A stretch of 64,000 nt of DNA, from the NCBI GenBank assembly GCA_021648845.1, contig JAKJHY010000017.1, forward strand, positions 1 through 64,000, in the 5' to 3' direction. Made by a program: the position numbers and the translations under genes. This stretch comes from Mycobacterium sp. MBM (lineage in GTDB: Bacteria; Actinomycetota; Actinomycetes; Mycobacteriales; Mycobacteriaceae). The notes beneath the pieces were generated by a model that was not told the origin of the DNA, did not search any database, and worked only from the letters and a program-made list of their open reading frames with translations. Of this stretch, positions 35,859-45,182 are shown piece after piece; the stretch's first letter is position 1, and each line of letters opens with the position of its first letter.

Positions 35859-36778
35859 TCACCCCAGCCGTCCGGGCAGTAGCCGTCGATATCGGTGAAC
35901 CCGTATTCCCGTGCCAGCGTGACCGAGGTGACCGAACACTGATTCCAGCGGGCCCGCGCCTCGTCGGCGGCGATGGCCGCCACGCCGCGACCGACGAACC
36001 GCGGTGTCTCCGACTCGGCGAACCCCGGCGGGGCGCTCGGGTAGCCGTCATCGCGTCCGGAATGCAGCGCGGTGCGCCAGTTGGCTTCGGTCACCCCGTA
36101 GTTGTCCAGCATCATCTCCGAGCGCAACCAGCCCGGACTGACCGCCACGGCGGTGGCGCCGAACTGGCGCAATTCGTGTCCATGGCTGAAGGCGAGCCGG
36201 TTGATCGCCGCCTTGGCGAGATCGTAGAAAACCGACAGCCGGAACACCTCGGCATTGTATTCGCTTGTGCCGTCGGTGATCTCGACCAGTAGACCGCCGC
36301 GACGAGTAACCATCAGCGGCAGCAGACAGTGCGAGGTGATCAGGTGCGTCCGGACGCCGAGGTCGATGATGCGCAGGCCGGCATCGAGGTCGTGCTCCCA
36401 CATCGGGCGTCCCCAGGTCGCCGGCGGACCCTTGAGCAGCTCCGCCCCCCAGATGTCGTTGACCAGGATGTCGATGGTGCCGTGCTCATGTCGGATACGG
36501 TCGGCCAGGGCGCGCACCTGGTCCGGCGCCAGATGGTCCACCTGCATGGACAGACCCCTGCCGCCGAGCGAATTCACCAGGGCCGCAGTATCTTCGATGG
36601 TCTCGGGGCGGTCGTAGTCCGACCCGCCGCGGCCCCGGACGCTGCTGCGCCCGGTGCAGATGACGGTCGCCCCGGCCTCGCCGAGGGCCGCGGCGATACC
36701 CCGACCGGCACCGCGTGTGGCGCCGGCCACGACGGCGACCCGGTCGCGCAGCGCCCCGGGGCCCGGAAATCCGGCCAT
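35852..36778 (-). CDS. Short-chain dehydrogenase/reductase
   Basis: 308 residues. The NAD(P)-binding motif is VAVVAGATRGAGRGIAAALGEAG (GxxxGxG), with Thr-Gly-Arg-Ser after beta-2 suggesting NADPH. DILVNDIWG replaces the classical NNAG. Catalytic Tyr-Lys is in FYDLAKAAINRLAF, with Ser/Thr in EITDGTSEY. An extension of about 50 residues follows the core fold. This subgroup is common in actinobacteria and lacks a defined substrate. Monocistronic. Confidence 0.87.
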   Translation of the reverse strand: MAGFPGPGALRDRVAVVAGATRGAGRGIAAALGEAGATVICTGRSSVRGRGGSDYDRPETIEDTAALVNSLGGRGLSMQVDHLAPDQVRALADRIRHEHGTIDILVNDIWGAELLKGPPATWGRPMWEHDLDAGLRIIDLGVRTHLITSHCLLPLMVTRRGGLLVEITDGTSEYNAEVFRLSVFYDLAKAAINRLAFSHGHELRQFGATAVAVSPGWLRSEMMLDNYGVTEANWRTALHSGRDDGYPSAPPGFAESETPRFVGRGVAAIAADEARARWNQCSVTSVTLAREYGFTDIDGYCPDGWGDG

Positions 36779-36906
36779 GGACGCAAAGTATGCGCGCGGT
36801 TGTCCGGCCCCGTGGCCGAACCCGGCCAGCGCACATTCACCACCCGTTAACGTCCTGGTGGACCGGGCGTGTTCGGCCGCACATGGCCGACGGCTGTGAT
36901 GGACGC

Positions 36907-38013
36907 ATGCGTGTGGTCCAGGTCGCGAATTTCTACGGTCCGCGGTCCGGAGGGTTGCGGACCGCCGTCGACCGTCTCGGCGCCGAGTACACCGCGGCGG
37001 GCCACCAGGTCACCCTGGTGGTGCCCGGAGACCGCGCGGCCCGCCAGATCCTGGACTCGGGTGTCACCCGGCTCGCACTGCCGGCGAAGTTGATTCCCTT
37101 CACCGGCGGCTACCGCGCCGTGCTTCCGGGTCCGGTCACCGAACTGCTGACCGAACTTCGGCCCGATGCCCTAGAGGTATCCGACCGGCTGACTTTGCGC
37201 TCGCTGGGTGCCTGGGGCAGACGGCACGAGGTGGCGACGGTGATGATCTCCCATGAACGGCTGGACCGCCTGGTGGGGCAACTGCTGCCGGCACCCGCCG
37301 CCCGCGCCGTCGCCGATATCGCCAACCGCCGCACCGCGCACAACTACGACACCGTGGTCTGTACCACGTCGTTTGCCCGCGCGGAATTCGACAGGATCGG
37401 TGCCGACAATGTCGTCACCGTGCCGCTCGGGGTGGACCTCGATCAGTTCCATCCACGTCACCACAGCGTGCAACTACGCAGCCGGTGGGCCCACCCTGGA
37501 CAGACACTGTTGGTGCACTGCGGCAGGCTCTCGGTGGAGAAGCATGCCCACCGCAGCATCGAAACTGTTGGTGCGCTGCGTGATTCGGGAGTCGACGCGC
37601 GCCTGGTGGTGGTCGGTGAGGGGCCGCTGCGGAGCCGGCTGCAGCGCCAGGCCGCCGGTTTGCCGGTGGACTTCACCGGCTACATCGGATGTCGCAACAC
37701 GGTGGCCGGGATCCTGGCGTCCGCCGATGTGGCGCTGGCGCCGGGACCTCACGAAACTTTCGGCCTGGCCGCGCTAGAGGCCCTGGCGTGCGGCACACCC
37801 GCGGTGGTGTCACGGACCTCGGCGCTCGCCGAGATACTGACCGCCGACAGTGGGGCCACTGCCGACAACGATCCGGCGGCCCTCGCCGATGCGGTCGCCG
37901 CGGTCGTCTCCCGTCCCGAGGGGCAGCGCCGCAGCAGTGCGCGTCGCCGCGCCGAACAGTTCACCTGGCCGCGGGCGGCCGCCGGCATGCTCGATGTTCT
38001 CGGCCGCCGCTGA
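36907..38013 (+). CDS. mgtA: GT4 glycosyltransferase, MgtA-type mannosyltransferase
   Basis: 368 residues with a GT-B fold. The opening MRVVQVANFYGPRSGGLRTA and the internal YDTVVCTTSFARAEFDRIGA and VTVPLGVDLDQFHP agree closely with M. tuberculosis MgtA (Rv0557, earlier called PimB). The donor-binding EX7E region is PHETFGLAALEALACGTP. MgtA adds mannose from GDP-mannose to glucuronosyl diacylglycerol in the glycolipid/lipomannan-like pathway at the cytoplasmic face. The ATG at 36907 begins the homology; upstream in-frame starts overlap the SDR gene antisense. Confidence 0.9.
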   Translation: MRVVQVANFYGPRSGGLRTAVDRLGAEYTAAGHQVTLVVPGDRAARQILDSGVTRLALPAKLIPFTGGYRAVLPGPVTELLTELRPDALEVSDRLTLRSLGAWGRRHEVATVMISHERLDRLVGQLLPAPAARAVADIANRRTAHNYDTVVCTTSFARAEFDRIGADNVVTVPLGVDLDQFHPRHHSVQLRSRWAHPGQTLLVHCGRLSVEKHAHRSIETVGALRDSGVDARLVVVGEGPLRSRLQRQAAGLPVDFTGYIGCRNTVAGILASADVALAPGPHETFGLAALEALACGTPAVVSRTSALAEILTADSGATADNDPAALADAVAAVVSRPEGQRRSSARRRAEQFTWPRAAAGMLDVLGRR

Positions 38014-38056
38014 CCCCCAAATCTCCCAGCCCGGCACGTCCGACGCCACGGTGCCC

Positions 38057-38062
38057 TACGAT
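38057..38062 (+). promoter_or_regulatory. -10 element for leaderless start at 38070
   Basis: TACGAT lies 7 nt before ATG 38070. Confidence 0.4.
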
Positions 38063-38069
38063 TCCGGGC

Positions 38070-38480
38070 ATGACGGTCTGCGGCGTGGTGTGGCCTGGTG
38101 TGGTGATATCCGCGCTGCTGGTGGGGGTCATGAACGGTGCGGGTCCCGCTGTCGCCGAGCCGGAAGACCCGGGATGCGCCACCTCGCTGTCGTCGCCCCA
38201 GGTGATCGACGTATCCGGCACCGCCATGGTGTCGGCGTCGGTGTCGCCGGGCGCCTGTAACCGCGCCGAGCCGCAACTGCAGGTGGCCTGCCTGCAGATG
38301 GTGGGCGGCGCGGTGGCACCGGTGTGCGTACAGGCCGAGGGCCCGGGAACCGCGCGGGTGAACTTCGCCCCGTACACGCCCGGTGCCAGCTACGTGGCCA
38401 CCGGCCGCAGCTGCGCCAACGCGGGCAGCCCACCGGTCACATACTGCCGGTCGGCCGGCCCGGTCACGGTTACCCCGTAG
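38070..38480 (+). CDS. Small secreted protein
   Basis: 136 residues. A signal peptide spans about residues 1-29, with a cleavage site after AVA in GPAVAEPEDPG. The mature part has six to seven Cys (CATSL, ACNRAE, VACLQM, VCVQAE, SCANAG, TYCRSAG), probably disulfide bonded, and is otherwise rich in small residues. No family is recognised. The gene has its own -10 element and lies after mgtA, so a link to envelope function is only positional. Confidence 0.7.
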   Translation: MTVCGVVWPGVVISALLVGVMNGAGPAVAEPEDPGCATSLSSPQVIDVSGTAMVSASVSPGACNRAEPQLQVACLQMVGGAVAPVCVQAEGPGTARVNFAPYTPGASYVATGRSCANAGSPPVTYCRSAGPVTVTP

Positions 38481-38491
38481 CAGCAGATCGC

Positions 38492-39571
38492 CTAGGCCGC
38501 AGGTGTCCAGCGCACCGGAAGCCGCTTGATGCCGTGGATGAAGGCCGATAGCAGCCGGTCGGGTTCGTCGTCCGCCGCCAGATCGGGGACCTGGCGGTGC
38601 AGTTCCTCGAAGGCCAGCGTGATCTCGCGGCGGGCCAGGTTTGCGCCGAGACAGAAATGAGCGCCGCCGCCGCCGAAGCCCAGATGCGGGTTGGGACTGC
38701 GCCGGACGTCGAACCGCCAGGGATCGGCGAAACGGGATTCGTCGCGGTTCGCCGATCCGTACCAGGGCGTGACCTTGTCGCCGGCGGACATGGCCACTCC
38801 GCCGAGCTCGGTATCGCGGGTCAAGGTGCGTCGCATATAGGCCACGGGCGAGGACCAACGGATGATCTCCTCCACCGCGGTCGGCGCGAGCGCCTCGTAA
38901 TCCGCCCACCAGGTATCCCGTTGCTGGGGGTAACGGCTGAGCGCCGCGACACCGTGGCTGATGGCGTTTCGCGTGGTTTCGTTGCCGGCCACTACCAGCA
39001 GGATGAAAAACGACGCCACCTCCGCCGATGTCAGCTGCTCACCGTCGACGTCGGCGGCCACCAGTGCGCTGGTCAGGTCATCGCAAGGTTGCCTACGCCG
39101 GTCCTCGGCGAGCGCGGTGGCGTAGGCCCCGATCTCCATCGCCACGCGCGCAAACTCGTCGAAATCGGTGGTGAGGTCGGGATCGCCGAAGCCCAGGATG
39201 ACATTCGTCCAGTGGAAGATCTTGTCGTGATCGGGCTCGGCGATGCCCATCATGTCGCAGATCACCTGCAGCGGCAGCGGCCCGGCCAGCGCCGCCACCA
39301 GGTCGGCGTGGCCGTCGGGATGCTCGGCGACCATGCTGGACACCAGGCGGCGAGCGCGCAGGCGCACGGATTCTTCGATGCGCGCGACCACCTTGGGGGT
39401 GAATGCGCTGCGCACGATATTGCGAAGCCGGCTGTGCCGCGGGTCATCCATCGCGATCATCGACCCGAAGTACTCGGCCAGCTCGGGCGTCTGGTCGCCG
39501 ATGGTGATGTTCGGGCTGGAGCTGAACAGGTCGGGGTGTCGGCTCGCGAAATGCACATCGTCGTAGCGGCG
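38492..39571 (-). pseudogene. Cytochrome P450 lacking its N-terminal part
   Basis: Homology-like sequence starts at RRYDDVHFASRHPDLFSSSPNI and continues to the C-terminus, with intact AGNETT I-helix, ExxR (EEIIRW) and haem loop FGGGGAHFCLGANLARRE. A P450 of this type is about 400 residues; about 360 remain, so the first 50-80 (proline-rich entry and first beta sheets) are missing. Upstream of about 39571 the same frame reads antisense through the methyltransferase remnant and has no P450 character. No proper start or promoter remains, so it is probably non-functional. See the junction at 39565-39576. Confidence 0.8.
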
Positions 39572-39576
39572 CGACG
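39565..39576. other. Rearrangement junction between two 5'-truncated genes
   Basis: P450 homology on the minus strand ends at the codon 39566-39568 or shortly after. Methyltransferase homology on the plus strand starts at GAT (39568-39576). The two remnants abut within about 5 bp, inside GCGGCGCG. The intergenic region and both 5' ends are gone, as in a deletion between divergent genes, or an assembly misjoin. Confidence 0.75.
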
Positions 39577-40209
39577 CTGAAACGCGCGATCGAACGCTAC
39601 GACGTCGATGTGGTGGGGCTGACATTGAGCCGCAACCAGCAGGCTCACGTGCAGAAACTGTTCGACGGTCTGCAGACCGGCCGGTCCCGCGAGGTGTTGC
39701 TGCAGGGCTGGGAGCAGTTCTCGGGTTCGGTCGACCGGATCGTGTCCATCGGTGCCTTCGAGCACTTCGGCGCCAGCCGGTACGACGACTTCTTCAAGAT
39801 GGCCTATGCCGCGTTGCCGGCCGGTGGCACGATGCTGCTGCACACCATCGTCAAGCCCAGCGACGCGGAGTTCGCCGAGCGTGGGCTACCGCTGACCATG
39901 ACGAAGCTCAAGTTCTTCAAGTTCATCATGGACGAGATCTTCCCGGGCGGAATGTTGCCGTTCGTGTCGGTGGTGAAGGAGCACGCCACCAGGGCCGGCT
40001 TCGAGGTGCAGCGCGTGCAGTCGCTGCGGCTGCACTACGCGCGCACCTTGACCATCTGGGCGGACACTCTGCAGGGGCGCCGCGACGAGGCCATCGCGAT
40101 CCAGTCCGAAGAGGTCTACGACCGGTACATGCGGTATCTGACCGGCTGTTCGGAGCTGTTCCGAGACGGGTACACCGACGTCTGCCAGTTCACGCTGCAC
40201 AAACCCTGA
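39568..40209 (+). pseudogene. Mycolic acid cyclopropane/methoxy synthase remnant (CmaA/MmaA family)
   Basis: About 214 codons remain of a ~290-residue enzyme. The first recognisable stretch GATLKRAIERYDVDVVGLTLS follows what should be the S-adenosylmethionine loop (family: DIGCGWGAT), so the SAM motif and ~85 N-terminal residues are lost. The rest is well kept: DRIVSIGAFEHFG, MLLHTI, RGLPLTMTKLKFFKFIMDEIFPGG, AIQSEEVYDRYMRYLTGC. No start codon or promoter precedes it except internal GTGs (39610). It cannot bind SAM normally, so it is called a pseudogene. The well-preserved remainder suggests the loss is recent. Confidence 0.85.
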
Positions 40210-40213
40210 CCGG

Positions 40214-40642
40214 CTACCGCGCAGCGTGCAGCGCGGTCCGTAGCTCGTCAGGCAGTGCACGTTTGGCCCAGTCGTCGGTCGATACGACGACGTATACGTT
40301 GCGCCCGCGCACGGCGACCCGCTCGATACCAGGCGGGTCGTCGGGCGCGGTGCGCAGCACCGTGAAGCCGATGGCGAAGCTGGTGGTACCGATATGGTCG
40401 CAGACGGCGTCCACCCGGACGCCGTCGCGCCAGCGCACGGACGCCAGATAGTCGATATCGCTGTGGACGACCTGGAAATCGACCCCGGTGGCCGTCAATC
40501 GGGGATAGTCGACGCCGTGTTCGGCGAGCAGCGCGGTGCACGCCTCGTCGAACCAGGTGAGGTAGTGGCCGTTGAACACCACGCCCTGCTGGTCGATCTC
40601 GGCGTATCGCGGGACGATTCTCAGTGAGCTCACGGCAGTCAC
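40214..40642 (-). CDS. 4HBT/YbgC-type acyl-CoA thioesterase
   Basis: 142 residues with the single hotdog domain of 4-hydroxybenzoyl-CoA thioesterases. The active-site region is RYAEIDQQGVVFNGHYLTWFDEACTALL: Asp17 plus the Q-G-V-V-F-N-x-H-Y pattern. SDIDYLASVRWRD and RNVYVVVSTDD follow the family pattern. It hydrolyses aromatic or short acyl-CoA esters. Convergent with the methyltransferase remnant and divergent from the dehydratase gene. Confidence 0.88.
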   Translation of the reverse strand: MTAVSSLRIVPRYAEIDQQGVVFNGHYLTWFDEACTALLAEHGVDYPRLTATGVDFQVVHSDIDYLASVRWRDGVRVDAVCDHIGTTSFAIGFTVLRTAPDDPPGIERVAVRGRNVYVVVSTDDWAKRALPDELRTALHAAR

Positions 40643-40705
40643 CCTGCCCGACGGGGCGCTGCACGGCTAGCATCGTGCGGTGATCTCATCCGCCCCGGAA
40701 CCGCA

Positions 40706-41692
40706 ATGAGTGCGCCCACCCTCGTCACGGTCGACGAGATCAGGGCAGCGGCGGATCTGTTGCGCGGCAGCGTGATGCGTACTCCGCTGATCCCGGCGCC
40801 GTGGGCCGATCCGCACCGGCCGCTGTGGATCAAACCGGAGAGCCTGCAGGTGATCGGCGCGTTCAAGGTGCGTGGTGCATTCAACGCCATCGGCCGGATC
40901 GATCCGGAGGTCCGCCGCCGGGGCGTCGTGGCGTACTCCAGCGGTAACCACGCCCAGGCAGTCGCCTATGCGGCGGCCCGCTTCGGAATCGACGCGCACA
41001 TCGTGATGCCCGAGGAGACACCCCCGGTGAAGGTGACGCGGACGAGGGACCACGGTGCCCGCGTCGTGCTGTGCGCGGCAGGCCGTCGCGAAGCGGTCGC
41101 GGCGCAACTGGTCGAGGAGACCGGCGCCACCTTGGTGCCGCCGTTCGATCACCCGGACGTGATCGCCGGCCAAGGCACCATCGGGCTGGAGATCGCCGAG
41201 GATCTACCCGAGATCGGGACGGTGCTCATTCCGGTCAGCGGTGGTGGGTTGGCCGCCGGGGTCGGCACGGCCATCCGGGCACTGTGCCCGGATGCCCGAA
41301 TCTTCGGGGTGGAGCCGGAACTGGCGGCCGACACCCTGGCCGGTCTGCGCCAGGGCAGTCGGGTGGACATGTCGATCGAGGACCGTAACCGCACGATCGC
41401 CGACGGCCTGCGGTCGCAACCGTCGGAACTCACCTTCGCGCACCTGCAGCATGTGCTGACCGATGTGCTGACCGTCTCCGAAGACCAAATCCGTTCTGCA
41501 GTAGCCGAATTGGCCGTACGTGCGCGGTTGGTCAGCGAGCCCAGCGGTGCGGTTGCGCTGGCCGCCTATCGGCGACACCCGACGCCACCGGGTGCGACGG
41601 TGATCATCCTGTCCGGCGGCAACATCGAGGCCGGCATGCTGGCCCAGATCGTCGCGCAGTCACCAATAGCCGGGGTTGACCAAGGGCACTGA
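40706..41692 (+). CDS. PLP-dependent threonine/serine dehydratase-like enzyme
   Basis: 328 residues of the fold-type II PLP family. The PLP Lys is in SLQVIGAFKVRGAFNAI (near residue 53), the cofactor-phosphate loop is PVSGGGLAAGVG near residue 177, and SSGNHAQAVAYAA is the substrate loop. It lacks the C-terminal ACT regulatory domain of biosynthetic IlvA, so it is a catabolic threonine/serine dehydratase or serine racemase type. Its last 33 bp overlap the 3' end of a small Cys-rich ORF on the other strand. Confidence 0.88.
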   Translation: MSAPTLVTVDEIRAAADLLRGSVMRTPLIPAPWADPHRPLWIKPESLQVIGAFKVRGAFNAIGRIDPEVRRRGVVAYSSGNHAQAVAYAAARFGIDAHIVMPEETPPVKVTRTRDHGARVVLCAAGRREAVAAQLVEETGATLVPPFDHPDVIAGQGTIGLEIAEDLPEIGTVLIPVSGGGLAAGVGTAIRALCPDARIFGVEPELAADTLAGLRQGSRVDMSIEDRNRTIADGLRSQPSELTFAHLQHVLTDVLTVSEDQIRSAVAELAVRARLVSEPSGAVALAAYRRHPTPPGATVIILSGGNIEAGMLAQIVAQSPIAGVDQGH

Positions 41693-41881
41693 CACCGCGC
41701 AGCCCAGGTGCGCGCAGTGCGTCCAGGCGTCCTGTTCGGCGGCCGCTTTGAGGCGACGTCGCCGACCGGCCCACCCGCATGAGCAGGTTGCGGTGGAATG
41801 GCCGAAGCCGCGGTGGTAGACGTAGACCGTCCCAAGCCGGGTGGGTCCGGCGAACAGGTCTTCGAGCAGCATGGACTTCAT
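41660..41881 (-). CDS. Small Cys/His-rich protein, unknown
   Basis: 73 residues. Two clusters, TATCSCGWAGRR and HCAHLGCAV, could form a zinc site. AAGGAG lies 9 nt before the ATG, so translation is likely. The N-terminus is MKSMLLEDLFAGPTRLGTVYVYHRGFGH. It probably belongs to the small mycobacterial proteins without assigned function. It overlaps the dehydratase gene at its 3' end. The 220-bp gap to the POT gene on its 5' side shows no further feature that I can support. Confidence 0.65.
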   Translation of the reverse strand: MKSMLLEDLFAGPTRLGTVYVYHRGFGHSTATCSCGWAGRRRRLKAAAEQDAWTHCAHLGCAVSVPLVNPGYW

Positions 41882-42101
41882 CGTGTATTTCTCCTTCGTC
41901 GACCTGACCTCGGTGTCATGGTGACGTGCTGGCGCTGTTCGATTCTCCGCCCGGCCGCACCGCTTTGACGGGACCTACGGGTCACGAGTCGGCGCAGATC
42001 CCGTCACCGCGAAGTAACCGGTCGCTGGGCCTCTACCCCGGCCGCTGTGTTGCCAAACGTGGCTGCTGCGCACGTAATTGACACTAGGGTAGGTTGCTGT
42101 A

Positions 42102-43577
42102 CTAGTGCACGCCCGACATCAGGCGGCTGATCCGTCCGGTGCCCGCCAACACCAGCGTGCCGACGCCGATCGCCACCAGGCCGAGGATGCCGAAGTAGGC
42201 GAACTCATGTGCAGGGTCGTAATAGCCGGCCAGTACCCCGGACATCGATGTCCCGAGTCCGACCGAGAAGAAGTACAACGCCATCATCTGCGCCCGGAAC
42301 GCCTCCGGGGCGAGTTGGGTCGTCACCGCCAGCCCGATCGGCGAGATCATCAACTCGGAGACGGCGAAGCCGGCCATCACCGCGACCACGAACAATGCCG
42401 GCACCGCGCGCCCGGTGGTGCCGGCGAACGGCAGGAACAGCAGGAAGGCCGCACCCATGCCGATCACGCCGTAGGCGAACTTGCGCGGGGTGGTCGGTGC
42501 TCGCTGGCCCAACCGGGTCCACATGGTCGCGAACAGCGGCGACAGCGCGATGATCCACACGGGCTCGATCGAGCCGATCCAACTCGACGGGGCCGTCCAA
42601 CCGAAGATCGACCAATTCATCCGTTCGTCCGAGTACACCGCCAGGACCGTGAAGATCTGCTGGAACAAGGACCAGAACACGGCATTGGCGATGAACAGGG
42701 GAATGAAGGCGCGGACGCGGGTGCGTTCCAGCGGGCCGACCTTGGGGCTTGTCAGCAGCAGTGCGAAATAGCCGATGGCGGCGACGATGATGACGCCGGT
42801 GGTCACCTGTGACAGGTTCGCCAGCCGCACGAGTCCAGTGGCGAAGGCGATCACCGCGACGGCGACGATGCCCACCCCGGCCGCAGCGGCCGGTAGAATG
42901 CCGCTGCGCGGCAATGGATTTGGCACATTGCGACCGTGATCGCCCAGATTGCGCCGGAATACCACGTACTGGGTGAGCCCGAGTGCCATGCCGATCGCGG
43001 CGGCGCCGAATCCATAGTGGAATCCCACGTGCGTCTGGAGCAGGCCGGTGATCAGTGGCCCGACGAACGCGCCGAGGTTGATGCCGAGATAGAACAAGGT
43101 GAAACCACCGTCGGCGCGCGCGTCACCCTTGTCGTACAACGTCCCCAACAGTGACGAGGCGTTCGCCTTCAGTGCGCCGGAGCCGAGTGCGACCAGCACC
43201 AGGCCCGCCGCGACACCGGTGATCCCGGGCAGCACGGCCAGCGCGATGTGTCCGAGCATGACGACCACGCCGCCGTAGAAGACGGTGCGCTCCATGCCGA
43301 GCACGCGATCGGCGAGCCAGCCGCCGAGCACCGTCGACAGATACACCAGTCCGCCATAGGCGCCGACGATCCCGGTCGCGGTCGTCTTGGACAGTTCGAG
43401 GCCACCCTCGGTGGCCGAGTAGTACAGGTAGTACCCCAGGATGGTGAGCATCCCGTAGAAGGAGAATCGCTCCCATAGTTCGACACCGAACAGGTTGGCC
43501 AACCCGATCGGGTGACCGAACAGTGTGCGTGCCGCCCGTTGATTCGTCTGGCCCCCGGCCTCATCCGCCCCAGTCAT
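42102..43577 (-). CDS. POT/PTR family proton-coupled peptide transporter
   Basis: 491 residues with about 14 hydrophobic segments. POT signatures are the N-terminal ELWERFSFYGMLTILGYYLYY (ExxERFxYYG) and FTLFYLGINLGAFVGPLITG. It imports di- and tripeptides with protons. AAAGG lies 9 nt before ATG 43577; a GTG three codons upstream is possible. Divergent from the Pro-rich membrane protein. The intergenic 43578-43839 stretch holds a weak palindrome, GAATT-CAGCT-AATTC at 43687-43701, and nothing else clear. Confidence 0.92.
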   Translation of the reverse strand: MTGADEAGGQTNQRAARTLFGHPIGLANLFGVELWERFSFYGMLTILGYYLYYSATEGGLELSKTTATGIVGAYGGLVYLSTVLGGWLADRVLGMERTVFYGGVVVMLGHIALAVLPGITGVAAGLVLVALGSGALKANASSLLGTLYDKGDARADGGFTLFYLGINLGAFVGPLITGLLQTHVGFHYGFGAAAIGMALGLTQYVVFRRNLGDHGRNVPNPLPRSGILPAAAAGVGIVAVAVIAFATGLVRLANLSQVTTGVIIVAAIGYFALLLTSPKVGPLERTRVRAFIPLFIANAVFWSLFQQIFTVLAVYSDERMNWSIFGWTAPSSWIGSIEPVWIIALSPLFATMWTRLGQRAPTTPRKFAYGVIGMGAAFLLFLPFAGTTGRAVPALFVVAVMAGFAVSELMISPIGLAVTTQLAPEAFRAQMMALYFFSVGLGTSMSGVLAGYYDPAHEFAYFGILGLVAIGVGTLVLAGTGRISRLMSGVH

Positions 43578-43839
43578 GACGGTCACCTTTCCATGTCCGG
43601 CCGGACCTGCCGGGTCATCCGGGGATCGGAGCGCACCGACCCGATGTGCGGCAAATGCCGAAAGGGACTGGAAGATCGTTTTTACCGAATTCAGCTAATT
43701 CTCGGGCGGCAGGTCTCGGCGCTCGGGTGGGTTACCGGCCGCCGCGCAGGTAGTCTCAGCCCGATAACGGGACGGTGGCTGCATCGTCACGACGCGGTTG
43801 CCTGCGTGCGGCCGAAGAGGGTCCGAAGGGGTACATGTG

Positions 43840-45084
43840 GACGCGGTGCTCGGATTGTCGATGACACCAACGTCGCTGTCCGTGGTGATCGTGGGCGGCG
43901 GCGACGAGCCGGTTGGCTCCGGCAACAGCGTTCTCGAGTTGCCGGCTCAGGGGGCCGACGGACGATCGAGCACCGCGCGGGCCACCGCCGCGGTCGAGGC
44001 GATCGCGGCCACGCGCGGCGAGCGACTGACGTCCATCGGTGTCACCTGGAGCGACGATGCGGATGCCGAGGCGTCGCTGTTGATGTCATCGCTGACCGAA
44101 TCAGGTTTCGACAATGTGGTCCCCGTTCGGCTGCCCGAGGCCACCGAGGCGCTGGCCCGCGGGATGGCCGAGGTCATCGACTGCCGCACCACCGCGGTGT
44201 GCGTCATCGAACCCGACACCGCGATCGCCCTGATCGTGCATGCCGATGACGGTGCGGTGCAGACCGCGGTCAATCACGGCATCGATTCCGACGAGAGCTT
44301 GATCGGCTGGCTCAGCACGGTGTTCGCCCGGGCCGATTGGCAGCCCGAAGCTCTGGTGCTGGTCGGCTCGGCCGGGGGATTCGACAGTGTGCACCCAAGG
44401 CTGGAAGAGGCACTCTCGGTTCCGGTCTTCGCGCCGGCCGAGGCGCCGCTGGCACTGGCCCGTGGCGCCGCACTCGCCTCCACACACAATGCCGGGCTGC
44501 CGCTGGATTCTGCCCCGTTGTTCTCCTCCGCCGGCAGCGGACGCCACGCCGCGGCCGTACCCCGGATTTCGCCCTCGCGCGTGTTCGCCGGTCTGCTGGT
44601 CGCCGGCGTGGTCAGCTTCGTGGTGTCGGGGTCGGTGGCACTCGCCGTCCAGCTGTCTCCGGCCGGGCCGGGCGAGCCGGGCCCGGCTGCCACCGCCGAG
44701 CGCATCGTCAACGAGGCTCCGGTCGTGCGACCGAGCGCCAGCGTTGCGCTCCCGCCGCCGCCGCCCGCGGCTCCGGTCGTTCCCGACCTTGTCGAAGCCG
44801 TCGCACCGGTGGTCGAGACTGTCGTGGAATCGGCACCGCCGCCGGCGCTGGAACCCGTCATGGACACGGCGCCCGCCGGGGGTCCCTATGTGCTGGAGGA
44901 GCCCGCTGCGGCGCCACCCCCGCCCGTGGTGGCGCCACCCACCGAGGCCGGCCCGCCTCCGGTCGTCGGCCCGGTCTACGACCAGCCGAAGAAGCCGCTG
45001 TTGCAGCGCATCAGGGATCGGCTGCGGATCGGCGGTGACGAGCAGGCTCCGCCGCCGATCATCATGAATCCGCCGATGGGCTGA
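43840..45084 (+). CDS. Mycobacterial Pro-rich membrane protein (DUF7159-like)
   Basis: 414 residues. The N-terminal ~230 residues look like an actin-like/ATPase-derived fold (VDAVLGLSMTPTSLSVVIVGG, AEVIDCRTTAVCVIEPDTAIALIV, VLVGSAGGFDSV). A single membrane helix (SRVFAGLLVAGVVSFVVSGSVALAVQL) follows, then an extracytoplasmic tail rich in Pro, Ala and Val, ending in a basic stretch. The GTG at 43840 is preferred because GAAGGGG lies 5 nt upstream. Proteins of this layout are confined to mycobacteria and relatives; function unknown. Confidence 0.75.
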   Translation, partial: DAVLGLSMTPTSLSVVIVGGGDEPVGSGNSVLELPAQGADGRSSTARATAAVEAIAATRGERLTSIGVTWSDDADAEASLLMSSLTESGFDNVVPVRLPEATEALARGMAEVIDCRTTAVCVIEPDTAIALIVHADDGAVQTAVNHGIDSDESLIGWLSTVFARADWQPEALVLVGSAGGFDSVHPRLEEALSVPVFAPAEAPLALARGAALASTHNAGLPLDSAPLFSSAGSGRHAAAVPRISPSRVFAGLLVAGVVSFVVSGSVALAVQLSPAGPGEPGPAATAERIVNEAPVVRPSASVALPPPPPAAPVVPDLVEAVAPVVETVVESAPPPALEPVMDTAPAGGPYVLEEPAAAPPPPVVAPPTEAGPPPVVGPVYDQPKKPLLQRIRDRLRIGGDEQAPPPIIMNPPMG

Positions 45085-45182
45085 GCCGCGGTTGCCACGG
45101 CTGGCTAACACTTCCCGCTCCGGGCACGATCTACCATGTAGTACATAAGCCAGGTCCGGATGTCCGGCATCAGGGGAGGTTC

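Noticed and set aside
37749..38909. 386-codon frame on the minus strand across the end of mgtA and the P450 remnant
   Set aside because: Product is Arg/Gly rich without motifs and conflicts with mgtA and the secreted protein.
42065..42095. TAGGGTAGGTT stretch as an iron box
   Set aside because: Matches the 19-bp IdeR consensus at only about half the positions, with no palindrome.
43687..43701. GAATT-CAGCT-AATTC palindrome between the POT and Pro-rich protein genes
   Set aside because: Short arms and no regulator gene nearby; not above what is expected by chance.
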